A DNA stretch of 64,000 nucleotides from the NCBI GenBank assembly GCA_003491285.1, contig CP022705.1, forward strand, positions 248,001-312,000, given 5' to 3'. Below, piece by piece: positions 7,790 to 16,035 of this stretch (position 1 is its first letter; the number at the start of each line of letters is the position of its first letter). The translations under genes were made by a program, and so were the position numbers. The notes beneath the pieces are model-generated. The model searched no databases and had not been told where the DNA came from. It worked only from the letters and a program-made list of their open reading frames with translations. The DNA is from Methanobacterium sp. BRmetb2 (GTDB lineage: Archaea > Methanobacteriota > Methanobacteria > Methanobacteriales > Methanobacteriaceae).

Positions 7790-7853
7790 CTAAAAAAGTG
7801 TTTGTATAGGGCATCTGAAATGATACATTTGAGCGAATAATTTGGATGCCCTA
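7790..7853. repeat. Dispersed element E2 with perfect 9-bp inverted ends
   Basis: TAGGGCATC (7807-7815) and GATGCCCTA (7845-7853) are perfect reverse complements around a 29-nt loop. The sequence matches element E1 (455-518) along most of its length. It lies in the presumed 5' leader of the 7533-7775 gene, its left edge touching the SD, so a hairpin here could affect translation. Confidence 0.6.
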
Positions 7854-7953
7854 CAGATGAAAAAGTCATGTATATTCCATTTAGGATTAGCAAGGAAACT
7901 ATGGCTTGGATTATACTTGACAATTATAATAAAGAACCCTATCATATAAATAC

Positions 7954-7967
7954 TTTTTTATAAAAAA
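7954..7967 (-). promoter_or_regulatory. TATA box for the 7533-7775 gene
   Basis: TTTTTTATAAAAAA lies directly beside the operator at 7968-8006. A start site would fall near 7930. Confidence 0.45.
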
Positions 7968-8006
7968 GTATTACGATGTGATTAAATAAAAAAGGATTTG
8001 TAATAC
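7968..8006. promoter_or_regulatory. Operator-like inverted repeat GTATTAC-N25-GTAATAC
   Basis: GTATTAC (7968-7974) and GTAATAC (8000-8006) are perfect 7-bp inverted arms exactly 25 nt apart, the cleanest copy of the motif in the window. It abuts the TATA box at 7954-7967, so a bound protein would touch the BRE/TATA region. Confidence 0.65.
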
Positions 8007-8119
8007 CTCTTGTTATTGAAAATTAGGTTTTTAATTTCAATTTAACAATTGTTTTAAACAAAAAAAATAGGAAGATATTTGCCAAATTTATGGAACTATT
8101 ATTAAAAAATGTGAAAGTT

Positions 8120-8401
8120 TTAAGACCGATAATTTTCATCAAGGTATTTTTCAAGTTCTTTAATTGCATATTCCACTGCAGCATCAGCAATTCCCTCGTC
8201 AATACTGCATAAATCATCTAATGATAATTCAATTTGTATATCTACGTTTAATTCCTCTTCATAGGTTATATGAGTATTTAAATCTAGATCTATGATTTCT
8301 TTTTTAGATACTCTATCAAAAATAAAATTTTGTGCGGTAGAAACCGCAAAATCAGAGATCTTTGAAAGATCTTCCTGTGAAAGTTTTTTCAATTTATTCA
8401 A
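8120..8401 (-). CDS. DUF3194 family protein
   Basis: This 93-residue acidic protein follows the prefoldin beta gene and overlaps its stop codon by four nt (ATGA-like TTGA). I recognise it as the DUF3194 family of methanogens from its sequence and its fixed place after pfdB. The start is uncertain: the first possible codon is TTG at 8401 behind AGGT, with a second TTG nine nt later. Function is unknown; linkage to prefoldin, exosome and ribosomal genes suggests a part in RNA or protein quality control. Confidence 0.65.
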   Translation of the reverse strand: MNKLKKLSQEDLSKISDFAVSTAQNFIFDRVSKKEIIDLDLNTHITYEEELNVDIQIELSLDDLCSIDEGIADAAVEYAIKELEKYLDENYRS

Positions 8402-8763
8402 GTACCTAGCCCCGGCTGTATACCTGCACTTTGCATAGCATCTTGAATAGTTGATTGCATCTCCTGGAGACGTTTCATTATCCTTTCTTCCTGTCTTTTA
8501 ATGGTTTTCTCGCGAAGCTCCAGTGTTTCAACTTTTTCTTCAAGTTCTTTACTAATATCTTCTTTTTTAACTTTAACCAATAAATTACCAGCTGTTTTAT
8601 ATATATCAGAATCTTCTTCTGTTTTTTTTAATTCTTCAACAGCTTTTTGAGTTTCTTTAATTTGAATCTCGACATTCTGTTTTTGCATTGAAATTGCCTG
8701 TGCCTGTTGTTGTAACTGCTGGAACTGGGCAATTTGATGTTGAATATTTTGTGGAAGTTCCAT
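8398..8763 (-). CDS. pfdB: Prefoldin subunit beta
   Basis: The 121-residue protein is almost wholly helical, with Gln/Glu-rich coiled coils at about 5-45 and 70-110 and a short beta-hairpin between them around 'IYKTAGNLLVKV', the standard prefoldin beta layout and length. The complex is a jellyfish-shaped hexamer of two alpha and four beta subunits that holds unfolded proteins and passes them to the thermosome. The alpha subunit is not in this window. An SD GAGGTGA precedes the ATG. Downstream DUF3194 is translationally coupled. Confidence 0.92.
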   Translation of the reverse strand: MELPQNIQHQIAQFQQLQQQAQAISMQKQNVEIQIKETQKAVEELKKTEEDSDIYKTAGNLLVKVKKEDISKELEEKVETLELREKTIKRQEERIMKRLQEMQSTIQDAMQSAGIQPGLGT

Positions 8764-8837
8764 TTTTTCACCTCTTAAACTTTAAAATTGATATAGAAAA
8801 TATTTTATTGAACCATCAGTTCAGGATTATAAATAAT

Positions 8838-9095
8838 CTACTTTAATTTTGAAACCTCATAGGATAAAATTATCCACCTTAAATATGAATTTATAGATGC
8901 TCTAAATGAAGGAGCATCTTCTGCATCTATCTCTATTCTTAAAACATTATCATCTTTAAGATAAGCATTAACTGTTGATCTATCTGAAGGAGCAGATTGA
9001 ATTTCCGGTTGTATTGATCTTAAAATATTATCTGCTTCCTGGAAAGTATCAAATTCAATTTCAATTTCAGTTTCAACATGTTTAAGGGATTTCAT
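8838..9095 (-). CDS. pcc1: KEOPS complex subunit Pcc1
   Basis: The 85-residue product belongs to the CTAG/Pcc1 family. Pcc1 is the dimerisation subunit of KEOPS, which makes the threonylcarbamoyl group of t6A37 on ANN-decoding tRNAs. Visible features are the beta-strand 'EIEIEFDTFQEADNILRSI', 'VNAYLKDDNVLRIEIDAEDAPSFRASINSYL' in pieces, and the C-terminal helix. I chose the ATG at 9095, which overlaps the Brix stop codon as ATGA and sits six nt behind GGAG, over the TTG at 9107. Another KEOPS subunit, Cgi121, is encoded at 39.3-39.8 kb. Confidence 0.88.
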   Translation of the reverse strand: MKSLKHVETEIEIEFDTFQEADNILRSIQPEIQSAPSDRSTVNAYLKDDNVLRIEIDAEDAPSFRASINSYLRWIILSYEVSKLK

Positions 9096-9571
9096 CCTAT
9101 ACTCCAATCATGAATATATATAATTGGATTGGTTTGGTGACCCTTATCATCAATAAATTCAATAATGGCCTTTTTATCATCATGTTTTTTGATCATAAGG
9201 AGATTAGAATCTGAACCATTAGTTTCTTCAGGTAAATCTAAGATAGGTATTAGGTCCTTTAATTCCTCAATCTGACAGATTACAGAAAGTTTTTTATGAT
9301 TAATATTAGTTCGAATATTTTTAAGAGCCACAGAGACTTCTAAAGTTATTAAGGGTTCTCCTTTATTATTATAGAATGTTAATGTATTTGGATTTCCTTT
9401 TTCCTCTGATATAATAAGTAAATTGGAATATTCTAATTCTACTGTTTTTAAAAGAACATTCCTCATGCTCATTTTACCCCGATTAATATACTTTGAATTT
9501 AAGGCTCGGCTTAAACTCTGGCAGAATGATCGGGTGCGATTTGAAGGTTTCCTCGAGGTTGTTATTATCAT
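9092..9571 (-). CDS. Brix domain protein (archaeal Imp4-like)
   Basis: The 159-residue protein opens with 'MIITTSRKPSNRTRSFCQSL', the signature of archaeal Brix proteins, which are single-domain relatives of eukaryotic Imp4, Rpf1 and Brx1. They bind rRNA and act in ribosome assembly. Length is normal for the archaeal form. The gene sits between rpoP and pcc1 in the conserved order seen in other Methanobacteriales and overlaps pcc1 by four nt. Confidence 0.88.
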   Translation of the reverse strand: MIITTSRKPSNRTRSFCQSLSRALNSKYINRGKMSMRNVLLKTVELEYSNLLIISEEKGNPNTLTFYNNKGEPLITLEVSVALKNIRTNINHKKLSVICQIEELKDLIPILDLPEETNGSDSNLLMIKKHDDKKAIIEFIDDKGHQTNPIIYIHDWSIG

Positions 9572-9640
9572 TAAAAAACTACCTAATTATGGATAAATAT
9601 TTATTAAAAAATTTAGATTGAATCCATTAATAATAATGGA

Positions 9641-9772
9641 TTATCTGGATTTAATAGTTCTTTTAACTTCTGGAATCTCTTTAAAAAGGATTCTGTATCT
9701 ACATCGGGGACATTTGTTTTCCATATAATCTTTTGGATCAATTAATGTACCACATACTGCGCATTTATACAA
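9641..9772 (-). CDS. rpoP: DNA-directed RNA polymerase subunit P
   Basis: A 43-residue frame starts at TTG (9770-9772), one nt after the L37Ae stop codon and seven nt behind GGAGGT. It encodes a compact zinc ribbon: C-A-V-C at residues 4-7 and C-P-R-C at 21-24, followed by the basic 'RYRILFKEI' common to archaeal RpoP and eukaryotic Rpb12. The subunit binds at the Rpo3/Rpo10 platform and helps open-complex formation. It is short enough to be missed by length filters. No ATG is available, so TTG initiation with translational coupling to rpl37ae is the best reading. Confidence 0.9.
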   Translation of the reverse strand: MYKCAVCGTLIDPKDYMENKCPRCRYRILFKEIPEVKRTIKSR

Positions 9773-9773
9773 T

Positions 9774-10043
9774 TCACAAACCTCCAACAATCCTCTTAAT
9801 GTTTCTTGCGGCTGTTTTTGCCATTGGAGTTACAGGTACGTATGCACCACCAGTAAATACTGCTCCACATTTTCTACATTTCCATATACCGCTACTTACT
9901 CTCTTTACAGCAACTCGGTCGCATTGTGGACAAAGGTGCTTTTTCTTCATATTTTCTTCAATTTTTTTCACAGTTCGCTTTGCCTTTCTACCGTATCTAG
10001 CGCCAAATCTTCCAGTAACGCCGACTTTCTTTGTCCTAGCCAT
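9774..10043 (-). CDS. rpl37ae: 50S ribosomal protein L37Ae
   Basis: The 89-residue protein starts 'MARTKKVGVTGRFGARYGRK' and has a zinc ribbon with C-P-Q-C near 36-39 and C-R-K-C near 54-57, the standard L37Ae (eL43) pattern. It binds 23S rRNA in the large subunit. The ATG at 10043 follows AGGAGTGAT; the GTG three codons earlier lies inside that SD and is rejected. It leads the block rpl37ae-rpoP-Brix-pcc1-pfdB. Confidence 0.95.
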   Translation of the reverse strand: MARTKKVGVTGRFGARYGRKAKRTVKKIEENMKKKHLCPQCDRVAVKRVSSGIWKCRKCGAVFTGGAYVPVTPMAKTAARNIKRIVGGL

Positions 10044-10220
10044 AAAAATCACTCCTAATGTATATTACAACTTTTAATTTCGTTTATTAAAATTTAAAAT
10101 AATATGTTAAACTAAATTTAAAATACTTTCTAGTATTATATATTAAAACTATATTAAATAATTTATTTTAAATAATTATTTCTCAACATAACCAAGAAAA
10201 ATTATAAATAAATTATTCAA

Positions 10221-10238
10221 GATGCTATCTTTAGCATC
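10221..10238 (-). terminator. Small hairpin in the Rrp42-L37Ae spacer
   Basis: GATGCTA and TAGCATC form a perfect 7-bp stem with a 4-nt loop. It lies 50 bp after the Rrp42 stop codon and is followed on the minus strand by AT-rich sequence. It may end or attenuate the exosome transcript, or shape the leader of rpl37ae. Confidence 0.4.
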
Positions 10239-10287
10239 TGTTAGAAGCATGTTAAATACTTTATTTTTAATATTTTGTGATCACCTA

Positions 10288-11079
10288 TCATTTCAAATGC
10301 TTTCTAAGATCACTTGTTTTTTCTTTGGTTATGTTAATAGCTTTCATTATTTCTTCTTTACTTAAAGGTTCTGCTCCACCTTTTTGCATAGCACATACTG
10401 AACCATCTTCAATTACTCCAACGGATATTCTGGCCCCCATAACCTTTTCTTCTTCCAGAGATGGATCTAAAACCAGTTCATTACCAATTTTGGCAAAGGT
10501 ACATAGTAATGCTTTTTCTTTGATTGGTAATTCAATCATTTTTTCCTTGTCAATTACAACTTCACCGTCTTTAACAGTTGCAGTAGGTATTTTAACATCC
10601 ATTATAGCAGCTAGGCATCCTAAAGATGCAGCATCCATTAAATTTCCATCATAATCCAGGACGTGAATGTCTAAAAAGATCATCCAAACTTTTTCACCAG
10701 GAAGTATGCAGAGTTTCTCCAAGTCAATAACTCCACCTTCACGGAGACATCGATCAACCACTCGGGATAATTCTACAGACTTTTCATCGGGAGGTCCCGG
10801 TTCAAAGGTAGGGGATGCCATAGGTAGAAGTTCAGAGTTAGTCATTAAAACACCATTATTAGGGGTGTCAGGGAATGGTTCAGCAATTTGGGATTTTGCA
10901 CCAATCATTATTTGAGTATTTCCTATTTTTACTCTAGCAGACCCTTCAGCTTTTGTAATAATACCGGTTTCCAGTGAAACTTCCCGGTATTCATCTAGAG
11001 CACGATTATCTGCCCTTTCATTGTTATTTATAAGATCGGTTATGCTTTTTTTAGTTATCTCAGGAATTATATCAACCAT
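10288..11079 (-). CDS. rrp42: Exosome complex subunit Rrp42
   Basis: The 263-residue protein is an RNase PH-fold subunit. With Rrp41 it forms the hexameric ring of the archaeal exosome, which degrades or tails RNA 3' to 5' using phosphate. Rrp42 is the non-catalytic partner; visible landmarks are 'IITKAEGSARVKIGNTQ', 'LLPMASPTFEPGPPDE' and 'RCLREGGVIDLEKLCI'. The ATG at 11079 has GGTGA five nt upstream and lies one nt after the rrp41 stop; the GTG at 11091 would sit inside rrp41 and is less likely. Confidence 0.93.
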   Translation of the reverse strand: MVDIIPEITKKSITDLINNNERADNRALDEYREVSLETGIITKAEGSARVKIGNTQIMIGAKSQIAEPFPDTPNNGVLMTNSELLPMASPTFEPGPPDEKSVELSRVVDRCLREGGVIDLEKLCILPGEKVWMIFLDIHVLDYDGNLMDAASLGCLAAIMDVKIPTATVKDGEVVIDKEKMIELPIKEKALLCTFAKIGNELVLDPSLEEEKVMGARISVGVIEDGSVCAMQKGGAEPLSKEEIMKAINITKEKTSDLRKHLK

Positions 11080-11080
11080 T

Positions 11081-11800
11081 TTATTCACCATACCTGGTCT
11101 TTAAGGATTCTTTTTGAATTTCACTGATCTGTTTACATCCTTCTATGGCCAGATCCAGCGCTTTTTCAAATTCTTCTGAAGATAAGTTTCCATCCATTTG
11201 TATAAGAGTTATTTCCCCAGTTCTAGGCATAATAGCCACAGGTAGATCGGCTTGACCTTCTTTATCCTCAACTTCAGATAGATCCAGTACCACATTATCA
11301 TCAGCTTTACCGGCAGCACAGGCCACAACCATATCCCTCATAGGTATACCTGCATCAGCCATTGCAACAGAGGCTGCAGTTATACCTGCACAACGGGTTC
11401 CACCTTCTGCTTCTAGAACTTCTATGAAAACATCTATAGTTGACCTTGGATATTTTTCCAGAAACACAGCAGGAGTTAATGCTTCAGATGTAATTTTTGA
11501 TATTTCAACAGATCTTCTATCTGGTCCTGGTCTCTTTCTATCATCCACTGAAAATGGTGCCATATTATATCTACACCTTACTACTGCCTGGTCTGGTTTT
11601 TGTAACCTTCTTATATGAAATTCCCTTGGCCCGTAGACAGCAACCAAAATTTTGTTACCACCAAATTCTAAATAAGCTGATCCATCAGCTCTTTCCAATA
11701 CTCCAGCTTCTATTTTTATAGGTCTTAATTCATCAAAAGCTCTTCCATCAGCCCTTTTAACAGACCCTTCGTTTTTTCCTAATGTGATAATAGTAATCAC
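11081..11800 (-). CDS. rrp41: Exosome complex catalytic subunit Rrp41
   Basis: The 239-residue RNase PH-fold subunit carries the phosphorolytic site. Visible landmarks are 'KRADGRAFDELRP', 'RRLQKPDQAVVRCRYNMAPF', 'KRPGPDRRSVEISK' with the phosphate/RNA-binding arginines, and 'QADLPVAIMP' with the catalytic Asp. It acts with Rrp42 in the ring and Rrp4 on the cap. The only possible start is GTG at 11800; the AGAGGTGAT sequence overlaps it, so the true SD is unclear. It follows rrp4 by five nt. Confidence 0.94.
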   Translation of the reverse strand: MITIITLGKNEGSVKRADGRAFDELRPIKIEAGVLERADGSAYLEFGGNKILVAVYGPREFHIRRLQKPDQAVVRCRYNMAPFSVDDRKRPGPDRRSVEISKITSEALTPAVFLEKYPRSTIDVFIEVLEAEGGTRCAGITAASVAMADAGIPMRDMVVACAAGKADDNVVLDLSEVEDKEGQADLPVAIMPRTGEITLIQMDGNLSSEEFEKALDLAIEGCKQISEIQKESLKTRYGE

Positions 11801-11805
11801 CTCTT

Positions 11806-12546
11806 TTAATCAATACTTGTTTGAATATCTTTATCTTCATTTAAATTTTCTTCATCTTCTTTTGAGTTATTAGATTCACCGTTAACCAGTTCCAAGAGCA
11901 TATCTCTTACCCGATCAGTCAATCCTGATGTATGGGCCTGATCTTCTATCATTTTTATGACTTTTTCGGTAATTCTTTCCATTGATGGTTCGCCTTTAAC
12001 CCAAACCACTCCATTTTGACCAACTACAATTTCACATTTGGTCTGGTCTTTGATCATGTTGATCATTGATCCTTTTTTACCAATTAACCTTGGAACTTTA
12101 GTTGGGGTTATGTTAATGAGAATTCCTCCGCGGAATTTACCAAGTCCCCTTCCTTTTAGCCCTAATTTAACCTTTTTAACTTCATCTACATCAATAACTC
12201 TCAAGAAAAGAACATCACCAATAACGAATGCCCTTTCTAATTCTCTTTTTTCCTTTCCAAATACTTCTGATGCAGGTAAAAGTCCAGAATAAGGGGAGTT
12301 TATATCTAATCCCCACATTGAAAATCTGATATCTGTTATTTCACCAATTACCACATCGCCTCTTTTTGGAATATATTTACTCTGTAGGGGAATTACACTA
12401 ATCTTTTTATTTCTAAGAGCTACCAGTCCCACAACAGATGAACATATCTTATTTTCTTCTTTAAATGTTCCCCTACCGGGATTATATTCTTCATCTGCAA
12501 GAACTTCACCAGGGACTACTAGATCTTTATCTTTTACAGTTATCAC
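11806..12546 (-). CDS. rrp4: Exosome RNA-binding cap subunit Rrp4
   Basis: The 246-residue protein has an N-terminal domain (about 1-60), an S1 domain (about 65-145, with 'KRGDVVIGEITDIRFSMWGL') and a KH domain (about 150-210, with the G-x-x-G loop 'LIGKKGSMI'). It caps the Rrp41-Rrp42 ring and feeds RNA into it. The C-terminal 30 residues are acidic and likely disordered. Start is GTG at 12546, six nt behind GGAGG. Confidence 0.93.
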   Translation of the reverse strand: MITVKDKDLVVPGEVLADEEYNPGRGTFKEENKICSSVVGLVALRNKKISVIPLQSKYIPKRGDVVIGEITDIRFSMWGLDINSPYSGLLPASEVFGKEKRELERAFVIGDVLFLRVIDVDEVKKVKLGLKGRGLGKFRGGILINITPTKVPRLIGKKGSMINMIKDQTKCEIVVGQNGVVWVKGEPSMERITEKVIKMIEDQAHTSGLTDRVRDMLLELVNGESNNSKEDEENLNEDKDIQTSID

Positions 12547-12589
12547 ATTTTGCCTCCTTTGCTTGGAAGGCCATATACATTAAAAGAAG

Positions 12590-13285
12590 TCATTTTAATA
12601 GCTTGGTTTCAACCATTCCACCGGTTAGTTCACTTAGTTTTCGGTGAAATCCTTCCTGTAAACCACCAGGTATTTCAACCACTGCTATCCATGACCCGTC
12701 GTTTTGCCATTCTTCTTTCATGATCTTCCCAAAATCAGAAATGGCACTATATGCCTTTCCAGAGAATTCTCCAGGAATTCTTATGGCCATCCGAACTCTC
12801 TCAAATCGGATGGGTATTTTCATACGAATGGCTTTAAGAACAATAGGAATTTGTTCATCAACAGTTTTAAACGGGTCAATATGAATTTTAGACTCTTCCA
12901 TGGCCTTTTCAATTCTTCGAGAAGGGTGAGGAAGTTTTGTCTGAGGATTTATCGCTTCTCTTGTTATCTTTGCGATTATTTTATTTCTTTTTTCCTCTTG
13001 CATATCTCTTCTTTGTTGAGCAGTAAGCTGTATTTGGCCTTTTTTTATAATAGCCTCTGCAACATCCAAAGGGTCTTTAGTACCAAATGCTTTGCTCATT
13101 GCTTCCTCAGATGCTTTATCACCCTTTTTTGCATCTTTAAATACTTCTTCGACCGCTACTATATCTTCTATTTTGATATCGTTACCTCTCTTGAAATCAG
13201 ATGCCAGATCTGGATCTACTAAGATCTCGAAGCGCTCCCCATAATATTCCAAACGCGCTATTACAGCTTCTTCAAGAGTAACCAT
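12590..13285 (-). CDS. Ribosome assembly factor SBDS
   Basis: The 231-residue protein has the three-domain length of the SBDS/Sdo1 family. In eukaryotes SBDS with EFL1 removes eIF6 from the new 60S subunit; the archaeal protein also binds the large subunit. Landmarks are 'ARLEYYGERFEILVDPDLA', 'LTAQQRRDMQEEKRNKI' with 'HPSRRIEKAMEE', and a C-terminal ferredoxin-like domain with 'IPIRFERVRMAIRIPG'. It lies between psmA (3-nt gap) and rrp4 (43-nt gap) in an arrangement common in archaea. Confidence 0.94.
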   Translation of the reverse strand: MVTLEEAVIARLEYYGERFEILVDPDLASDFKRGNDIKIEDIVAVEEVFKDAKKGDKASEEAMSKAFGTKDPLDVAEAIIKKGQIQLTAQQRRDMQEEKRNKIIAKITREAINPQTKLPHPSRRIEKAMEESKIHIDPFKTVDEQIPIVLKAIRMKIPIRFERVRMAIRIPGEFSGKAYSAISDFGKIMKEEWQNDGSWIAVVEIPGGLQEGFHRKLSELTGGMVETKLLK

Positions 13286-13288
13286 TGT

Positions 13289-14035
<747 letters not shown>

Positions 14036-14409
14036 AATGTATACCTCTCTACTATTTTTTAATAATCAATAAATTTGATATTTGAAAATTTAGAAAAATT
14101 TATCTCATTTTTTTCTATTATTATTTAGTTTATTTATTTAATAAGTCTTTTTGAGTTTTCTAGATTGGTTTAATCTATTATCCATATTAACTTGGTACTA
14201 TGAACTAAAATTTTTCAATAAATTAACAGATTTTATTATGGAGATAATAGATAGTATTCCTATTATTAATATAATACTATTATATAAAAATATATTTGAA
14301 AATGTTACTAAAATTATATCCAGTTTGAACTTTATATAAATTTTAATTGTCTAATTCTTAACAATAACTTCTATTTTAAGATTTTTCTAGTAGGAGATCA
14401 AAATATCTC
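14036..14409. other. AT-rich spacer upstream of psmA
   Basis: This 374-bp spacer must hold the promoter of the psmA-exosome operon but no box is clear enough to name. A 62-codon plus-strand frame (14151-14339) encodes only AT-driven hydrophobic residues, has no SD and is not accepted as a gene. Confidence 0.4.
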
Positions 14410-14784
14410 CTAAGTCTTTAATTTAATAAATTTTTCTGTGGCTGATTTTACTGTTCCTGAAATTCCCAGTGTATGAAATACAACTCTTTTACCCCTATAT
14501 TTAGTTACAATAGCAATTACAGCCCTTACTCTGTCAACTTCTTCCCTTTTACACTGAATAACTCCTTTGATATAATAATTTTTAAGATGTTTCTCCTTTT
14601 TATTCCACACCTTCATAACCCATAAATCAAAGTTACTAGTTCCACACTCACCATATAAATTTAATGAATTTTCCCATATTACAGATATAATATCGTCACG
14701 ATTTAAATAGGATTCTGAAATTGCTTCGAAAGCTATATATCTTTTTTTATCCCTCAATGAGGAGGGTAATATTTTTAATTTCAT
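14410..14784 (-). CDS. rnp2: Ribonuclease P protein component 2 (Pop5)
   Basis: The 124-residue protein begins 'MKLKILPSSLRDKKRYIAFE', the signature of archaeal Pop5/Rnp2, and has the family's alpha-beta sandwich length. With Rpp30 it forms a heterotetramer that binds the catalytic domain of RNase P RNA and aids 5' tRNA processing. I chose the ATG at 14784 behind AAGGTATGAT rather than the ATG six codons earlier. The rnp3 gene lies 71 bp upstream on the same strand. Confidence 0.92.
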   Translation of the reverse strand: MKLKILPSSLRDKKRYIAFEAISESYLNRDDIISVIWENSLNLYGECGTSNFDLWVMKVWNKKEKHLKNYYIKGVIQCKREEVDRVRAVIAIVTKYRGKRVVFHTLGISGTVKSATEKFIKLKT

Positions 14785-14855
14785 TAAATCATACCTTAAC
14801 AAATTTTATGTGATAATATATTTAATGTAACAGTTACCAAGAATCTTAAAACAGT

Positions 14856-15560
14856 TTATTGTACAGTTCTAATATTTCTAACACCACTTACAACTATATC
14901 CTGTCTAATTTTACTTCTATTCAAAATAGTGGTAGGTACAGAAGACATTGCATGAATCGACTCAAGTTTATTCATCCCAAAACACTGTGTTAACCTGATA
15001 ATATCCCTAGATTTCCTTAAATCATAAATAGAAGTTGCACCACTGGTAATTATTAACGGAAAACTAAACTTACGGTGCAATTTAAGAATATCCCTAAAAT
15101 GAGTGAAAATCTTTGACCGGTGCGAATAATGGGATTGTAAAATAGAACTTAAATTAATTTCTACTGCCACTTCATTTTTTGCCGCTTCTTTAGATAGAAC
15201 ATGGTTTAAACCACAATCTCGCCGTTTTTTATAGGGCTGGGAAATTATATCAACCCGGGGATCCTCGCAGGCCGCTCTGTTGATCTTAACTTGTCCCCCT
15301 TGAACCATTAAAACATCAACTTTCTTTCTAAAACTGGAAATCTTTTTTTTAAGATCATTACCATTCTTGGCAATAACTTCCACTCCGCTGTACACGCCCA
15401 TGTTAAAATTTTCTTGAAAGTCTTTCAAATCATTAATTAAATTTTTATCAAAGGTTTTTGATGATTGTACTACTGCCACACCAGTAAATCCCAATCTCTG
15501 GGATTCCTCTAGCAATTTGTTAATGCTTTCATTTGGTTTTAAATGGAAATCAAAGTACAT
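14856..15560 (-). CDS. rnp3: Ribonuclease P protein component 3 (Rpp30)
   Basis: The 234-residue TIM-barrel protein of the RNase P p30 family (PHP-like) partners Pop5. Landmarks are 'YFDFHLKPNESINKLLEESQ', 'LGFTGVAVVQSS' and 'FPLIITSGATSIYDLRKSRD'. ATG at 15560 behind GAGG is preferred to the TTG four codons earlier; either way the gene overlaps the upstream COG1325 gene, so the two are translationally coupled. Confidence 0.93.
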   Translation of the reverse strand: MYFDFHLKPNESINKLLEESQRLGFTGVAVVQSSKTFDKNLINDLKDFQENFNMGVYSGVEVIAKNGNDLKKKISSFRKKVDVLMVQGGQVKINRAACEDPRVDIISQPYKKRRDCGLNHVLSKEAAKNEVAVEINLSSILQSHYSHRSKIFTHFRDILKLHRKFSFPLIITSGATSIYDLRKSRDIIRLTQCFGMNKLESIHAMSSVPTTILNRSKIRQDIVVSGVRNIRTVQ

Positions 15561-15984
15561 TGTTTTCCTCAAGCATTTCTATGGCTATTTTAATAGCTAT
15601 CTCCTTTTTGGCAGGGTAAGCTGCAATTTTAATCTTAAGGTGGATAGAATCACCGTGTTCCACAACGATTAAATTGCCCATGTAAGCTTCCTGCTTATCA
15701 AATCTTAAAAAAAGGTTTCCTTTATCATCAAGTTTATTATTAAGGTCTTTTATAATAGAAGTTTTAGTATCAACATCTAAATTTTCAAGTTTTTTGATAA
15801 ATTCTTTGATTTCGCGTTTTTTGTTTATTTTATCGTGCAAAATCAGAACTTTATTACCGTAATAACCTTCGTTAATGTCTTTTTCAGGTAGGGAATTGGG
15901 AAAAAGAGTTTTAATAGCTTCCCTTACCTTTTCTTCATTTTCTGTTCCATAAACAAAAACTCGGTAGGAGATGTTATGGATCAT
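15550..15984 (-). CDS. COG1325-type RNA-binding protein
   Basis: The 144-residue protein matches the archaeal family often annotated as exosome subunit or RNA-binding protein COG1325. It has an alternating strand/helix pattern with 'ISYRVFVYGTENEEKVREA' at the start and 'GNLFLRFDKQEAYMG' in the middle. The role is not established; the fixed place between rpl15e and the RNase P genes suggests rRNA or tRNA metabolism. It overlaps rnp3 by 11 nt. Confidence 0.8.
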   Translation of the reverse strand: MIHNISYRVFVYGTENEEKVREAIKTLFPNSLPEKDINEGYYGNKVLILHDKINKKREIKEFIKKLENLDVDTKTSIIKDLNNKLDDKGNLFLRFDKQEAYMGNLIVVEHGDSIHLKIKIAAYPAKKEIAIKIAIEMLEENNVL

Positions 15985-16035
15985 GATTCCTTTCCTTAAT
16001 TTAATAAAAAAAGAGATTTACTAAGATAATTCAAT

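Larger units (their letters stand above)
7776..8119. other. Leader, promoter and operator region between 7775 and the DUF3194 gene
   Basis: This 344-bp spacer holds element E2 (7790-7853), the TATA box (7954-7967) and operator (7968-8006) of the small gene to its left, and an AT-rich stretch after the DUF3194 stop codon where I see nothing specific. Confidence 0.5.

Noticed and set aside
7711..7923. 70-codon minus-strand frame overlapping the start of the 7533-7775 gene
   Set aside because: It overlaps the better-supported gene in another frame, spans element E2 and has no SD; composition looks like translated spacer.
14151..14339. 62-codon hydrophobic plus-strand frame upstream of psmA
   Set aside because: Residues are those expected from AT-rich sequence (Ile, Leu, Phe, Lys, Asn), there is no SD, and it lies in the psmA promoter spacer.
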